A stretch of DNA of 64,000 nucleotides from NCBI GenBank assembly GCA_945910005.1, contig OX246743.1, positions 7,040,584-7,104,583 of the forward strand, in the 5' to 3' direction. Both the position numbers and the translations under genes were made by a program. Shown piece after piece: positions 22,841-35,900 of this stretch (position 1 is the first letter of the stretch; each line of letters begins with the position of its first letter). The stretch comes from Isoperla grammatica. Lineage: Eukaryota; Arthropoda; Insecta; Plecoptera; Perlodidae. The notes beneath the pieces were generated by a model. That model saw only the letters and a list, made by a program, of their open reading frames with translations. It was not told the origin of the DNA and searched no databases.

Positions 22841-23188
22841 CTACCTCAAAATGTGCTTTATAATAATTAAAAGTAATTGTTCTCTTGTCAGGGCTACCTC
22901 CTTATGAACGCAGTCACAATTATTTAAAAATTTGTCACATTTCAACCAGAACACCAATTTCTTCATTTCATTGGAAATGTAAATCCTCTCTTGGCCAATG
23001 CTGGAAGATTGCAGCAGGGGTTGATGTAGGTAGAATTCAACGTTAGTGAAGTAGCCAATTCGAACTTCATCGACCGACATCTGGCTCTCTTGCCCGTAGA
23101 TGTCTTCTAGTGGTCTTCTCTTGTGTCTGCAACTTGAAACAAAAAGTTCGTGGGGATATAATTTACTTACCCAGTACTTGAAGCACAC
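22841..23188 (-). CDS. Unidentified 115-codon frame in B2
   Basis: Same frame as in B1 and B3, open here. It contains a basic start (HKRRPLEDIYGQ), then MSVDEVRIGY and a Leu/Lys-rich end. No known domain. It begins with GTG rather than ATG, so it would have to be an internal exon. Possible upstream exon: about 23350-23170, which carries a single-base insertion in this copy. May be non-coding. Confidence 0.25.
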   Translation of the reverse strand: MCFKYWVSKLYPHELFVSSCRHKRRPLEDIYGQESQMSVDEVRIGYFTNVEFYLHQPLLQSSSIGQERIYISNEMKKLVFWLKCDKFLNNCDCVHKEVALTREQLLLIIIKHILR

Positions 23189-25381
23189 AATTTGGGGAAA
23201 ATATTAAGGACCAAAACAATATAATGTTATTTATATTTTTTTAGGACTAATAGCCTCAGCCATAAGCCAGAAGGCCTCGACATGGAAACCAAATTTTCCC
23301 ACATCAGTTTTTATGCCAGCGGGTTCCTCAACATGTTGAACATGCACCGTTAGGCCTAAATTTTTATAAAGTGGACTAGGGTAAGGCCTACACAGTAGGC
23401 CTGACTACGTTTAGGCTAACCATGTGAGTCGAACCCGGACTAGCCAGTACGTAGGCCTACTCAGTGTACAGGATCAGTTCAGTATCTGACGCTTTCATTC
23501 CGTACTATAGCGTACTAGGTTATACGAGTCAGTTCGAACTATGTGTGCTGGCTCAGTGATTTTACCAATTCGAACTCGGTCTGTGCCGATGTCCTTCAAA
23601 CAATCCTAATCCAAAATGAGTATTTACGGGTTAGGCCTATAGTCCGGGCTTGGCTCCTGTGGTAAATGTAGACAATGTCAGCCTAGGTAAAATCCATATA
23701 GGGCCTAGACCCAGGTTTGAACTGTTTTAAGGTAGACCTGCAGTGTGAATTGTTAAACTAGGGCTAGGCCCTAGCTCTAGGCCTAGTTCTTTTCATAGAT
23801 AAATAAATAGTTTCTTTATTCACTAGACATAGGGGCCTAGGCCTGCATAATATAGGGTAGTAGGCCTAGGCCCTAGGCCTAGCCTAGCTTATCTGCAGGC
23901 AAAGATCTAGCCCCAGGGCCTAACCTCAATTTCCATACTCGTTAGGGGCTACTCGCTAGGCATGCCTATAGGTATATTTTAAACACAAATCCTAGGCCTA
24001 CGAACGGAATGTAATGATATTATAAAATATATTACACATAATAGCGTAGGTCTAGGCTAGGCCTACTATAAGAGAGTAATATAATCATTTACCTACCTTG
24101 GAGTCTGCTTTCGATGTCTTCATAACCTCTGATTTTGATGTCAACAACACAATTTTACAACAACAACCACGCCAAAACGCATACGGTTTCCCATCTCGCC
24201 ACCTCTAGGCCGGCGAGTAGAAACGTATGCCCATTCCGCATGTGCGGGTACGGTTTCAAACTCAAGAATAGCAAATTGTCAAAACGTATGCGTAATGGCG
24301 GTCACGTGACCATAATCCCGCATGCGAGTCCACTCGTATCGTTTCAAGAATAGCCCCCCAGGGCCCGGATCCACAGAGCGGGGCTAAATGAAAACGGGGC
24401 TAAGTTTTGGGGCTAGCCGAGCTTAACCCCATTTTTCGTATCCACAAAAGGTGGCTACGAGTTTTGGGAGATAAAATAGCCCCAATAATTAACCCCTGCT
24501 AGCTAGGTGGGGCTAAACGTTTGCCCCCAAAATTCTAGTATTTAAAATGGCCGTGCTTCAGTATTATTCGAACTGAATATAATTAATATTAAAATATGTA
24601 CATACTTGTTTCAAAAAGTACTGCACAATTATTAAGTAAAATCGTAGCAAAAGCCTACAACAATTTTCCTGTTCAAAATACATTTAGTTTCCCGCGAGTT
24701 TAAGGTTAGGTTAGGTTGATGCACGCTGGTTCAGTGTGTCAGTCAGACGTCTCCCGACATAACCACAACATGTTTGGCGCAGCGTACGTACTCGCGGTGG
24801 AAATTGAGGAAGACCGAGTGCCTATTGAGGGGCCAAGACGGGTGTTTCGGGACAGCTGCGGCAGTATCGTTTCCCGAGGCACACCATTCTCGAGTTGTGT
24901 GCAGAACTCGAGCCTGTGATGGGCAGGCATACCGATCGCTCCCATGCATTGCCTGTGCCCACCCAAGTGTTAGTGGGTCTCCGATACTTGGCGTCAGCTA
25001 CATTCCAGAATGTACTGGCAAGTACTGCTGGCATATCCCAGTCCAGTTGCAGTCGTGTGTTGTCAGTGTTTTTTGACTCCATGGTCGCGATTGCTCCACG
25101 AAGCATTCGCTACCCACTAAGAGATGCCGGCCTTATGGCAAGAATCAAGTCAGGTAAGCATAGGCTAGAACAAATTACTAGGCATAGCATTAATGTAGGC
25201 CTAGGCCATGCACTTTGCCTAGCCTAGGCCTAGGCCTAGTAAAACAGGCCAACCTACAATCACCTAGGCCCTATGCCCTAGGAGCCTAGCCTACCTAGGC
25301 CTACAGACTAGCCTAGGCCTATGGGCCGTATAGGTCTAGGCCTAGTACAGGCTAGGCCTAAATCAGAGCAGGTTCAAAAAT

Positions 25382-25853
25382 GACTACGTTTACCACGCGA
25401 GCCCAGCTCGTGCTCGTAAGGTAGGCCCTAGGCCTATTTGTCTACCACCGACTTTGAGATCGTACTAAATACTTCAGGCCTGGTTCGTGCTGAAAAAGAA
25501 GGCGTGGTTAACCGCTTGCTAAACGTACGGGTATGTAGGCTACAAAGTTCGTTCCGCTTGTGTTTATCACGCAATTTGAGATCGCACGGAGCGTGCTGGC
25601 TCGGCTTCTTCACCGAGCTGAGTTGGGTTCGAGCTTAGGTGTTTATCAGGCAAATCCAGTTCGCATAATGTCCAGCTCAAGCTCGGCTCAGTTCAGTTCG
25701 GTCCGCATGTGTTTATCACGCAATTTGAGATCGCACGGAGCGTGCTGGCTCGGCTTCTTTACCGAGCTGAGTTGGGTTCGAGCTTAGGTGTTTATCAGGC
25801 AAATCCAGTTCGCATAATGTCCAGCTCAAGCTCGGCTCGTGTGGTAAACGTAG
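25382..25853. mobile_element. A2 copy of the MITE-like element with 149-bp duplication
   Basis: Reverse-complement counterpart of 13297-13767, with ACTACGTTTACCACGCGAGCC at the left end and GGCTCGTGTGGTAAACGTAGT at the right. Lies in intron 1 of the disabled transposase. Confidence 0.55.
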
Positions 25854-27848
25854 TTAATGATCACTTGACTGCAAGATTGGGTTAAACTTGGTGTGCATCA
25901 CGGTTGCAAGTATTGTTGTTGGTTCAGAGTTATTGTAGATGTTTACAGTTTACAGTCAAGAAGTAGCCTAGACCTTAGGCCTGACCTGGCACCTAAATCA
26001 TGATCATAGGGTAGGCCTAGACTACGTTTATCATGAGAGCCGAGTCCGTACTAGCCATTACGTAGGTAGACCTACTCAATCTTCAGTCTCAGTTCACTAG
26101 GCCTAACTGCTTACCACGAACTTTGGGTTCGTACTAATTAGTACCATAGTGATTTTAGTTTAGACTGAAAGGAGGCCTAGTAACAGTTTCTTTAAGCATC
26201 TTGAACATAACTTGACTTACTAAACACTGCCATACAGGTTTGTAAAGTAGTGATTATCAGACAAATCTAGGCTAGTCTAAATTACCTAGGTAGGCCTAAG
26301 TAGGGACTGGTCAATTCAGACTCTGCTTTGTCATAAATACACGAACCAATGGAACACAAACTCTTATGGAAAAGTTCTAGATGCACAATTTATTGGTAGG
26401 CCCACTGTATGTATAGGGCCTATGTACAGCAAAGCAATGTAATTAATTTTCTGATGTATGCTATTTTCTTTTAGATTTCTATGAGCTGGCACACTTTCCC
26501 AATGTTATTGGCTGCGTGGATGGAACTCTTATCAACATCAAAGCCCCAACCATTGATGAAGCCAACTATGTTGACAGGCATGGGAAACACTCGATTAATG
26601 TGCAGGGCATCTGCGATTCGCACCTGCGAATTATGAATGTTGTTGTCGAGTGGCCAGGGAGCACCCACGAAAGTTTTATTTGGAGGCATAGTAATATCAA
26701 GCGACGCCTAGATGGGGGAGTTGTCCCAAATGGTTGGCTTTTGGGTAAGTTGGATTAAATATAGGCTCAGGCGTATACACTAATTTACTGAAGGTGTAAC
26801 CTGAGATCCACAATTTGTTAGCTTCTATGCCTATAGACCTGCACAATATAAGTAGAAGAACTGTATTTAGCAATTCCAATTTTTATTACTTACATTACAC
26901 TATCTTGACTTGACACATAATTAATATTACATTACACATTACTGTTATAATATAACGGAATGTAACAATACATGTATTATGTTCATGTTTAAGATAGTAA
27001 TTATATATTATGTAGGCCTATGTACACACATTCACAATCCTAAAATCAATTGAAGTGTTTGCTTAGGCCTACTTATTCTACTAAACCTTTCTCAGCATTA
27101 GATTCAGAACTGTAAAAACAACATTTTGGTTCAGGCAGGATACATTTGATAATTCTAATTTACACAAGCCATGCACAAGCATTTCAAACAAAAATTCAAT
27201 TTGTACATCCTATTAATTTGATCTATTGTATTGTTTGTTATGAACAGGTGATTCTGGCTACCCTTTAGAGCAGCATCTGCTCACACCTGTGCGGAACCCT
27301 GGACCTGGAGCCGAAGCACGTTTCAATGCGAGCCACATGACTACAAGGAGCTCCATTGAACGTTGCTTCGGTGTCCTCAAGAGCCGTTTCAGGTGCCTGC
27401 ACGAAAGTGGAGGGACCCTTCTATACACTCCAGATAAGACGGGCAACATTATAATCAGTGCTTGTGTTTTACACAACTGGTACGTATGTGTTGGTGTGAC
27501 TGTGGGCTCTATTCTCAGTAAACATTTAGTATTAGTAGTACATAGTTACAGAACTATTCTGCTGTTGGTTTTTTGCATTCATACTATTACTATGGTTGCA
27601 CTATAGATAGCCCATCCATCCCAATCCCATACATGTTGGCAAAAACATAGCAGAAGCAAGTCTAGCTATGGTAATACAGACTCAATCATTATTCAACATA
27701 GTTTTAAGTAAATTGGCCAGTTATCGATGCATATAACTAGTTATGTTTTGTAATCTCAATCATGTACCGGCACAGATAAGGGATTAGTTGTCTGTGGTAC
27801 CGGTATTTAAAAACAACTTTACAGCTTTAATTTAAAGACATAATATGG

Positions 27849-28020
27849 TATAGTTGTCCCAAGACTACCTAACACATGCTTTCGTCACAGGCGACTGGTT
27901 CGTAGCCAATCAGCGATCGGTATTGGCGCGGGTGTGTCTCGAGTCGGGCGGTTCGCTGGTTGGCTACGACTATCCCTGATGTGACGAAAGCAGGTGTAAA
28001 GTAATCTTGGGTCCACTATA
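27849..28020. mobile_element. A2 copy of the TATAGTTGTCCC MITE
   Basis: Counterpart of 11080-11251, in intron 3 of the A2 transposase. Same family as 1374-1540. Confidence 0.75.
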
Positions 28021-28542
28021 CTATAGAGTAGGGAGACTCCAGATCCAGCATGATGGCATAATAGCCAAATGTGGGTATTTGAGAAGAAGAAGACAAAAAT
28101 AGTGTAGGACTAGGCACTTAAAATATGCATTAACCTATATGAATGTATATATTATTGATTTTACTAATTTGGCAATGCCAATACATAACAAATTGAAATT
28201 GATAACTAACTAGGCCTAATTACCAATTAGGCTCAAGTGTTCATTTTTCAGTACTTTTCAATATTAAATAGGATAGGCCCTACCTAAATATTCAAATAAT
28301 TTAAAAATGTTTTCAGGTGTATTGAAAGGAACATCCCTTTGCTTGTTCCACTTATTGCACCCGATGCACCTGGAGGCGACATCTACCAGGACCAGGGCCA
28401 AGCTAATGTGGGGCTAGAACTGCGACGCCAACTCATCGCTAACCGGTTTGGTGCCGCATGAGAACCACGTCACGTTCAATAGCTTGGGGTTTGGTTCTGC
28501 ATGATCGTATTGGTTGGCCTACTATTGGGAGTAGATAGATAC

Positions 28543-28965
28543 TAGGGGTGTGTGAACCAAGTTTTTTTTTATTTCGAACCGAACTCAAACTTTTGGGTGG
28601 GTTGGAAATTGAACTTTGAACTACCATAATATTTAGAACCGAACCTAAAACGAACCAAACTTTCACCAAAAATAAAAATTACATCCGTTACATCACTGTT
28701 AAGATGGATTTCACAGTTGGCAACATTTCTATGTGCCATTGGGTTGCTCGAGGTTCTAATGAATCACCAATTTGTATTGCATAAATATGATATGGTATTG
28801 GTAAATATCCCTTTTCTCTACTGTCTAAGGAGGAAAGTTCGTATCAAATGCGAACTCTGCTATATTTTCGAACTCGAACCCTACTTTCATATTTCGAACT
28901 CGAACCAAACTATAAATGAAGCTCGAACTAATTTTGTTTTTCGAACCTACGTACACACACCCCTA
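28543..28965. mobile_element. A2 copy of the hAT-type MITE
   Basis: 423 bp with the duplication ATAGATAC on both sides (28535-28542 and 28966-28973), the complement of the A1 duplication. It was inherited with the element and not inserted anew. Confidence 0.85.
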
Positions 28966-28973
28966 ATAGATAC

Positions 28974-30180
28974 TTAATTTCATATTTGTACCTTCGAGCC
29001 ACATGACGCTTTACAGGTTGAAGAACTATTATAGGCAAATGAAAAACCTATGTAGGCCTACATACTACTATAGGCATCCTGTTGGTAGTTAGTTTGATTA
29101 TGTTGTAACTTGCAACGTAGCCTAATTCTGGTTTGCATTTTCTTATTGTAATTTCCTTTATTTTGAATTTAAAAACTAATTACTTATAATAATATGTGTA
29201 TGATTTTGAGGCGGCTTCTTATTGGTTGTACTACTATCACATCTTTTAGTTGGCCCATTCTAACCATTCTCATGACCATTCTCATACTACTGTAACATTA
29301 TTATACATTACGCCTACTTCTTTGTAGTTGGTCTTCCACCTTGGTACAGTAACAAGGCGCAAATATGCATGACCATTGTCGGTGGCAAAACAAGTCGATG
29401 AAAGGCCCCGGTGCAAACAAGAGATAATGGGCTCCTCCTACCCTCTACTAAGCTTTAGTTCAAAACTAAATTTTTTTATGTTGTACATAAGGCAATGAGA
29501 GGTATTTTAAGCTAACTCTCGTAGTGTGGGTAGCTAGTGTTGCTGACTGTAGGTCTAAAAGGGGGGGGGGGGGGGATATTTGTTTTTATGTATAACAAAT
29601 ATGATAAACTTCAAACCTACTACGTGTAATTTGTCATACTAGTATGTAAGTTTGTACTTTCCTTATACCGCGATACCGATTGCGACAATTTCTGCTTCGA
29701 TCATATTTTCTACGGAATCACAAGTAATACCTGCATAGCTTGATGTACATGTTAGAAACTCGGCCTCGATAAGTGGAGCACTTAGTGGGTTCAGTTGGAC
29801 TCTGCTATCTCTTCATCTCTTTAGCATGATAATAGTTTGACTGGACCATACTAAACTCTCTCTCTTCTTCTCTTATGCCCACATTGACACATTTATGTCC
29901 TCATCAATTCATCATTTACCATCATCATTAAATAAATAAATGAAATTAATTTCATATGCCCACCATCATGCTAGATATCGTCAACCAATAGAATTTGCCT
30001 CCCTATCGTGTCATTATAATGTGTTTTATGTGTCTAATATGTTGATCACTAACTTGTCAATGCTTTTAACAGCATGATACAGTAATGCAATGCCAGCATG
30101 GTTATAAAATGTATTAACAGTGGTTAATGTGCATGTGCATCATTTGAAAAAATGTATTGAAACATTGGTAGATCTATAGC
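28974..30180. other. Spacer between the two A2 genes
   Basis: Counterpart of 8915-10130. A G run lies at about 29561-29574, longer than the matching C run in A1. No gene. Confidence 0.5.
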
Positions 30181-32623
30181 CTACTCTCTCCTAAGGTGCT
30201 TTTCTATCAACTCGAGAACTGCTGCCATCTTCTCCATTGCTGCAGCCTGTCGCAGTTGGGCCGCAATTTGCTGTTCACCCTGTTGTAGGAGTCTCGACAT
30301 TGAGCCATCCCTCTCCCTGATAAAAATTAAATAAAATTATTAATATCATTGATATCATAACAATGTTCTTTAAACGCCTATGTTGTTGAATGATAACAAT
30401 TGTCATAAAATGTTTTCAGATGGGGGATTGAACCCATATCCTCCGGCTTTATGTACCGATGCTCTACCAACTGAGCTATATTGGGTCTGGGAGACCTGGG
30501 CGGGACAGAAATATGTTGTCTGCCACTGGCCCACAACCAAACCACCAAGTTAAAACTCAGCCCACAACCCGCAATTTTTGAAATCTTTATCTGCACCCAC
30601 ATCCGCGAGAGTTCGACAATCAATGAAAATAACACTGGATTCTTTTAATAAATTTGCATTGATGGCATCATTATAATGTGACACATATGGGGCTGGGGCA
30701 TACGTATTGGCCATGTGATCATTCAGTTAACGACTGTCACAGCGCAGTCTTCTGTTCGATTTCCATCCTCGTATAATAATCACTACAAAGAAGCAATAAT
30801 TAGAAGTTGTGTTTCCATGACCCGATACTAGCTCAGTTGGTAGATCATCGGTACGTAAAGCCGGAGGATCTGGATCGATCTCCAGTTGGGAAACATTTTG
30901 ACGACAATTGCTATCATTAAACAACATAACATTGATATCAATAATATGATACAATTATTTGAACATGGGTAATTGATAATGAAAGCCTAAATAATACATA
31001 CCCTGTAGATCCATCTGTCTGTGTGCTGCCATCACAAGTGGCCATTCCGTCGTTGAAACTTTCTAGTGTTTGCCATGACGAGCTAGCCACCGCTGGCATG
31101 TTAGTCGGCAAACTGGTCGATGGCCTCGATGGGCAAATGGGCAAACTGGTCGATGGCCTCGATGGGCAAACGGGCAAACTGACCGATGGTCCCGATGGGC
31201 AGACGGGTAGATCATCATCATCTGCATATACACATTATATTTTGTATTTTACTTGGATGTTGCAAATAAAAAACATATATTTTAAACATAAATTTGTGTT
31301 TTTATTGTCTTTTCTACCTACCACTTCCACCACCAACTTCCATACCTCCGGGTATACCAGAGAGTGATGTCTCCCCAATTAACGCCGCAGCTCTTTCAAC
31401 AAGTGGATCCAATATTTCTGGACGTGTTCCAGAGCCGGTCCGCGTAACATCTTTGCGATATTGTACAACTGGAATAGGTTCAATTTATTGCAATGAAATT
31501 CAAATTGTATGATAACCTATAATATTATTTCATTAAAAAATACTAATCGTAACTAAAGTTAACGTTTTTATAAAACACGCCCAGCTGACAAGGCAGTGTG
31601 TTACTTATTTTCCTGACAATTGGGTCGATTATAGGGTATACAAAATATTTCAGAGCATATAAATTACAAATCATGACAAAGAATGTGCATGGACAAGTAA
31701 TAGAGGCCTAGGGCCCAACCCTATTATTTTGTAATGAGGCCCACATTAAAATTTGGGTGCTTCAGGCTTATGGTCGGTGCACAATAGCCCGGGAAGGAGC
31801 TCCGGTAACGGTAACGGGAAAGTTCGCTATAATTTAACATTGTCCGCTAACGTTAACGGGAAGCTTCTTCCCGGGCTATTGTGCACCGACCATTATGGAG
31901 ATCTACAATGTGTCTGTCTTATCCACTAAATTATAAAAACTATATTTTTTCAAATATGAATGTTCTAAATTCTCAGAAATTCTTACTAGGCCAATAAATT
32001 ATTTAACATTATGGGCCTATAGTTAGCTTGCCTCATGCATCTTTTACTCAATTAAGCAGGCCTATAGGCCCAAGCAAGCCTAGGCCCAGCCCAGCCTAGT
32101 GGTATAGCCTAGGCCTAGGCCTAAATAGACCCAAGCAACTTTATTATTAACTACAACTCTACTCTATTATCTCTGCACTCTACTCTCTGCAACTCTATTA
32201 TTATTATTATTATTATAGCCATAGGCCAAGGTTGTTTAACCCACGTAAAATAGTATAATATCTAGCAGTATCCTAGGCCTAGGCTTAACAAAAAAAGTGA
32301 TGCATAGGCCTAGACTGTTAGGCATAAATTATAAATAAAATTCATATTGTGGGTATAAGCTACTTACTCTTTGCCTTCGACTTCTTTTTAAAGTCCTTCC
32401 ACTTTAACTTGATGTCATCAATCGAGCGAATCACCCCCGACCCCACAGCATTGACTGCTTTGCATATCTCAACCCAGCAATGATCTTTTTTACCTTTCGT
32501 AATTACTGGACCAAATTTGGATGACAAAATTTCCGAGTATTTCTCAAAAGTAGAAATCAATATCTCGAGCTCTTCCCGTGTAAAACGAGCTTTACGAGTC
32601 TTGGTATTTTGACTATTTTCCAT
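30181..32623 (-). CDS. Harbinger Myb/SANT-like protein of A2 (4 exons, 252 aa)
   Basis: Exons at 32623-32368, 31468-31322, 31221-31002 and 30316-30181, with the same lengths as in A1 (256, 147, 220 and 136 nt). The frame is open throughout, and only a few substitutions are visible (for example Ile to Val near residue 41 and Val to Phe in exon 3). The DNA-binding domain, the LDPL motif, the three 11-residue repeats and the C-terminal helix are all kept. The gene remains intact although its transposase partner in the same element is broken, so this copy could still supply an end-binding protein. Confidence 0.82.
30340..30960. mobile_element. A2 copy of the tRNA-like foldback
   Basis: Counterpart of 8145-8755 in intron 3 of the A2 Myb-like gene. 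The B box of one arm reads TTCAATCCCC instead of TTCGATCCCC on its own strand, a single difference from A1. Confidence 0.6.
31771..31892. mobile_element. A2 copy of the 122-bp MITE
   Basis: Same ends as 7200-7321, with TTA on both sides (31768-31770 and 31893-31895). Confidence 0.85.
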
Positions 32624-32980
32624 TGTGTTAAACCTGTGTCTTACTTCAGTACAACGTAAAAATTTATGGTGTGACACTGTTGACACTTTAGGAATATCAA
32701 TTCGAACATATTTGAAATTAGTTCCAAATCAAGCTCCCTTTTTATTGGTCGCTATAAGAATAATGTTTTTATTGGTTGAAAACCATGACGTCATCAATGG
32801 CGTCATCAATGCGCGCTCTAAAGTTAACCTCTACATAGCCCCAAGAATAACCCCCTTTTGTGGATACGGAAAACGAGGTTAAAAAGCGAGGCTAACTTTC
32901 GGGGCTAACGTGGGGCTAAAAACAGGTGTTAAACAGAACTAGCCCCGAAACTTAGCCCCGCTCTGTGGATCCGGGCCCAG

Positions 32981-35900
32981 GGGGGCTATTCTTGAACCGA
33001 TACGTTTTGACTCGCATGCGAGTAGCTCGTATGGGTCCCAACCCGCATACGAGTAGCTCGTATGCGGCATTTGGTATTCTTGAAACCAGAGAGCTCGCAT
33101 ACGTTTTGAATCATTGTTGCAGTTGCTCATACGAGTCAGTCTTCACGAAAAGTTTGCAGTCGTTCTTTCTTTGACTAATACGTCATCACTTGACGTCACC
33201 GTTTTATTATCGATTTTCTCGGCACCCAATAAAAACGAAGATAAACAAAGACGCACGTGCTACGAGCACATGTGATAGTGATTGCATTTTCGTGACATGT
33301 TTGACGTCTATGCAACTGTTCATGTTCAATCTGTTAACAAGGTAAGTTATTAACCTTAAATTTCATTTCCTGCCTTGTAGATATATTGCCTAGTAGGCCT
33401 ATGCCTACCAAGTACGTGTGGCAAACAAATATCTGTCTAGGCCTATAATAGGGTTATGGATCGTGTCATTTTGAGGTTAAGCTCGACATATTTGTGTAGA
33501 CCATAGACATAGGGCTAGGCCTAGCAATGATTAAAGCTTAGAATTTAATATAACTGCAGGTCTAGTCTAGTCACTGTGCCGTAGGCCCAAGACGCCCATA
33601 GCCTATAGTTACTTAGGTGTTTGTGAACATACTGTTGCATGCAGTCTAGCCAAGGGCCTAGGCCTATACACACACCTAAGCAATGATTGATATTATGGTT
33701 GCTGTGTCAATCTTTTGAAGAATACCCGGCCTGCCTAGATAGACATACAGCTAGTAAAATATTTTTTTTTTTTATCATATGCCCACATTTGGCTTAATCA
33801 GGCCATCATGTAAGATCTGTAGTTTCATGCTGTTGTTTGCTGAACGTAGAATTTGCAAGGTGTGTTACTGCATTTGTAGTCGCATTCCTGCTTCAGTTGC
33901 CTAGACGTTAGCCGGGTAGCCAAATGCCTAGTCCTCCTAGTCACTTTATGGAATACAAAATAGCCTAGTAGGCCTATGCATAATATAATTTTATTTTTGC
34001 AGAGCAGTGATGAGGTCCAGTATAAAAGATTGCATGGACATGGTATCCGGACTGTCCTGAGAAATTCCTAAGGGTTTACGAACCCTACCTAAGGTAATTT
34101 TATGTAAACCTAAAAGTTCATAGTGTTGTTGTTTGGGCCCTACTTAGGGCATACTTTAGATTTGTCAGGGTTAGTCTAACACATAAACAGCTGTCACTGA
34201 CTGGTTGTTGTTCATTGTCTCAGCTAGAAGTAGAACTCATGAGTTTGCTACTCGATACAACATATTCCTGTTTATGGCAATCAAACTGGTTGTAAAACAG
34301 TCCCAGAACAAGACAATGAACAAACCTCTTGAGCTAGACCTACATCTAGATTCTGTAGAAAGTTACTAGTAGAGTTTATACTAGAACATCAAGTAAATTA
34401 GGAAAATATATTTATTTTCTTAAAAAGAGGTTTCAGTACTATATAATATACATCTTCCATTAACTTTAATGTCAATAATTTTAATCAAATTTAGTTTAAG
34501 AAACAAACTATTGGGTTTGGTGTTGAATTAGTGAAAGTAAGCCAAATGGATAGGTAGTTCATTGGGGGTAATGTCCCAGGCAGCTTACCTTGAGAGGTGA
34601 AGATGTATGTCTGAAACTGGAACTATATACACACACAAAATACAAATATGTAGGCTACAGGACAATGAATAACGTAAAAATTGTTTTGTGATAATATGGC
34701 CTTGCTTACTCGATGATTGCAGTCGAATCTACTCGCAGTTTCTATTGAACACCATCACCTTTCAAGGTAAGCTGTAGGGATTCTTAGTATTTCCCCAATA
34801 AAGTATGAGATCTACAATTTTATGGGAAGCAATGTGTGGATTGTTGTAAATTTTATTACAGTACTCTTGCAAGGACATTTTATTCTAACACGATCTGTTC
34901 TTTTTTTCAGTTGCAGTCATTGCGGCAAACGTTTTCTGCAATTTAATTGGTTCACACCAGTCTACAGATCTTACTACTTAAAAACTGGTCTGTTTTCTGG
35001 CTGTGGTGGTCACGGTCCTGCCTCTGGGTCACCACTCACCACTTGCATCAAATTGATGTAAAATTAAATTTAAATTGAAAGTGAAACTGAATAAGACTTT
35101 AAAGAATTAATTGCAAATTTCTGTTTATAGTGGTAATCATCAGTAAGTATTTAAAAACCAATAAAAAAATTGATTTAAATTGTAAAATTTTGGGTTAACT
35201 TATTTATGTCTACATATTATGTTCATAACTTTTACAAGATGCAGAGGCTACCCAATACATTTGAAAGTAGGTAGCCAGCCATGGAGGACTGAGAAGATGT
35301 CATGCTTCTTCGAGATCTCATAAATACTGAAGTCGATGCAGCCAGTATGCATCGTACTTTTCATAAATTCACATTGACTAATGTCAAATTAACTTGTGAG
35401 TATGTGTGTTATTTCCTCCTAAGTGTAATGTTATCCCTTGCATAACATTACAAAAATTGCAAACGCATACAAAGAAAAAATTACCCCCTAAAATAAAAAA
35501 AATCCAAAACTACTACTACTACTACTACTACACACACACTATTTGTGGCCAAATTAGTATTTCAGCAATATTGTAGGCACTTCATTTTCAGGCCCATCAT
35601 TAAAAATCAACGGTAAGAGTAAAAGTAGTGATCCTACTTTAGTCAGTCCCATTTGCATAGCTGTTAGCTTTGATTTGTTACTGTTAACTTTGACAATTAT
35701 TTTTAATATTGATGGGCTTTCAGTAATTTTTGTTTTTTTAGGGAATAAATACACTACATAAATAATTAAAACTGTTTTGAATTAGGTTTAAATTTTAAAA
35801 CTAATTCATGTACCATTTTACAAGGGGAAATTTTAATTTTGGAAAACACAGATGACAGAACTACAAAATATGTAATATTATATGCATTTAATTTATTTAT

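Larger units (their letters stand above)
19406..24358 (+). mobile_element. Harbinger-like element B2, with a retroposon insertion
   Basis: 4953 bp, same ends and internal repeats as B1. CAG on both sides (19403-19405 and 24359-24361). Longer than B1 mainly because of a roughly 500-bp insertion at 19815-20315. The minus-strand unidentified frame (23188-22841) is open here. An extra base in a T run near 23236 breaks the frame if the upstream part is a continuous exon. Confidence 0.75.
24719..28461 (+). pseudogene. HARBI1-like transposase of A2, disabled
   Basis: Exons correspond to those of A1: 24719-25153, 26475-26744, 27248-27479 and 28317-28461. Exon 1 lacks 34 bp between 24855 and 24856 relative to A1, which shifts the frame after about residue 46. 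The second catalytic Asp is Glu here (codon 26670-26672, THES instead of THDS). The other two acidic residues (VDGT and IERCFG) and all splice borders are preserved. The deletion alone removes the full-length protein. An internal start after the deletion could at best give an N-terminally truncated protein, still carrying Glu in the triad. Confidence 0.9.
24362..32977 (-). mobile_element. Harbinger element A2, inverted copy of A1
   Basis: 8616 bp, near-identical to A1 but reversed. Same ends and the same nested MITE, hAT and foldback insertions. CAG on both sides (24359-24361 and 32978-32980). It differs by a 34-bp deletion in transposase exon 1, a longer ATT microsatellite (about 32199-32216) and scattered substitutions. 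The shared nested insertions show that A1 and A2 descend from one already-interrupted copy. Confidence 0.9.

Noticed and set aside
24895..25227. Separate small gene downstream of the A2 deletion
   Set aside because: It is the rest of transposase exon 1 read after the 34-bp deletion, plus intron sequence.
30938..31177. Gene on the strand opposite to A2 Myb exon 3 (and the mirror frame at 7866-8072)
   Set aside because: The sense frame joins three other exons in phase; the Gly/Asp repeat frame opposite is its shadow.
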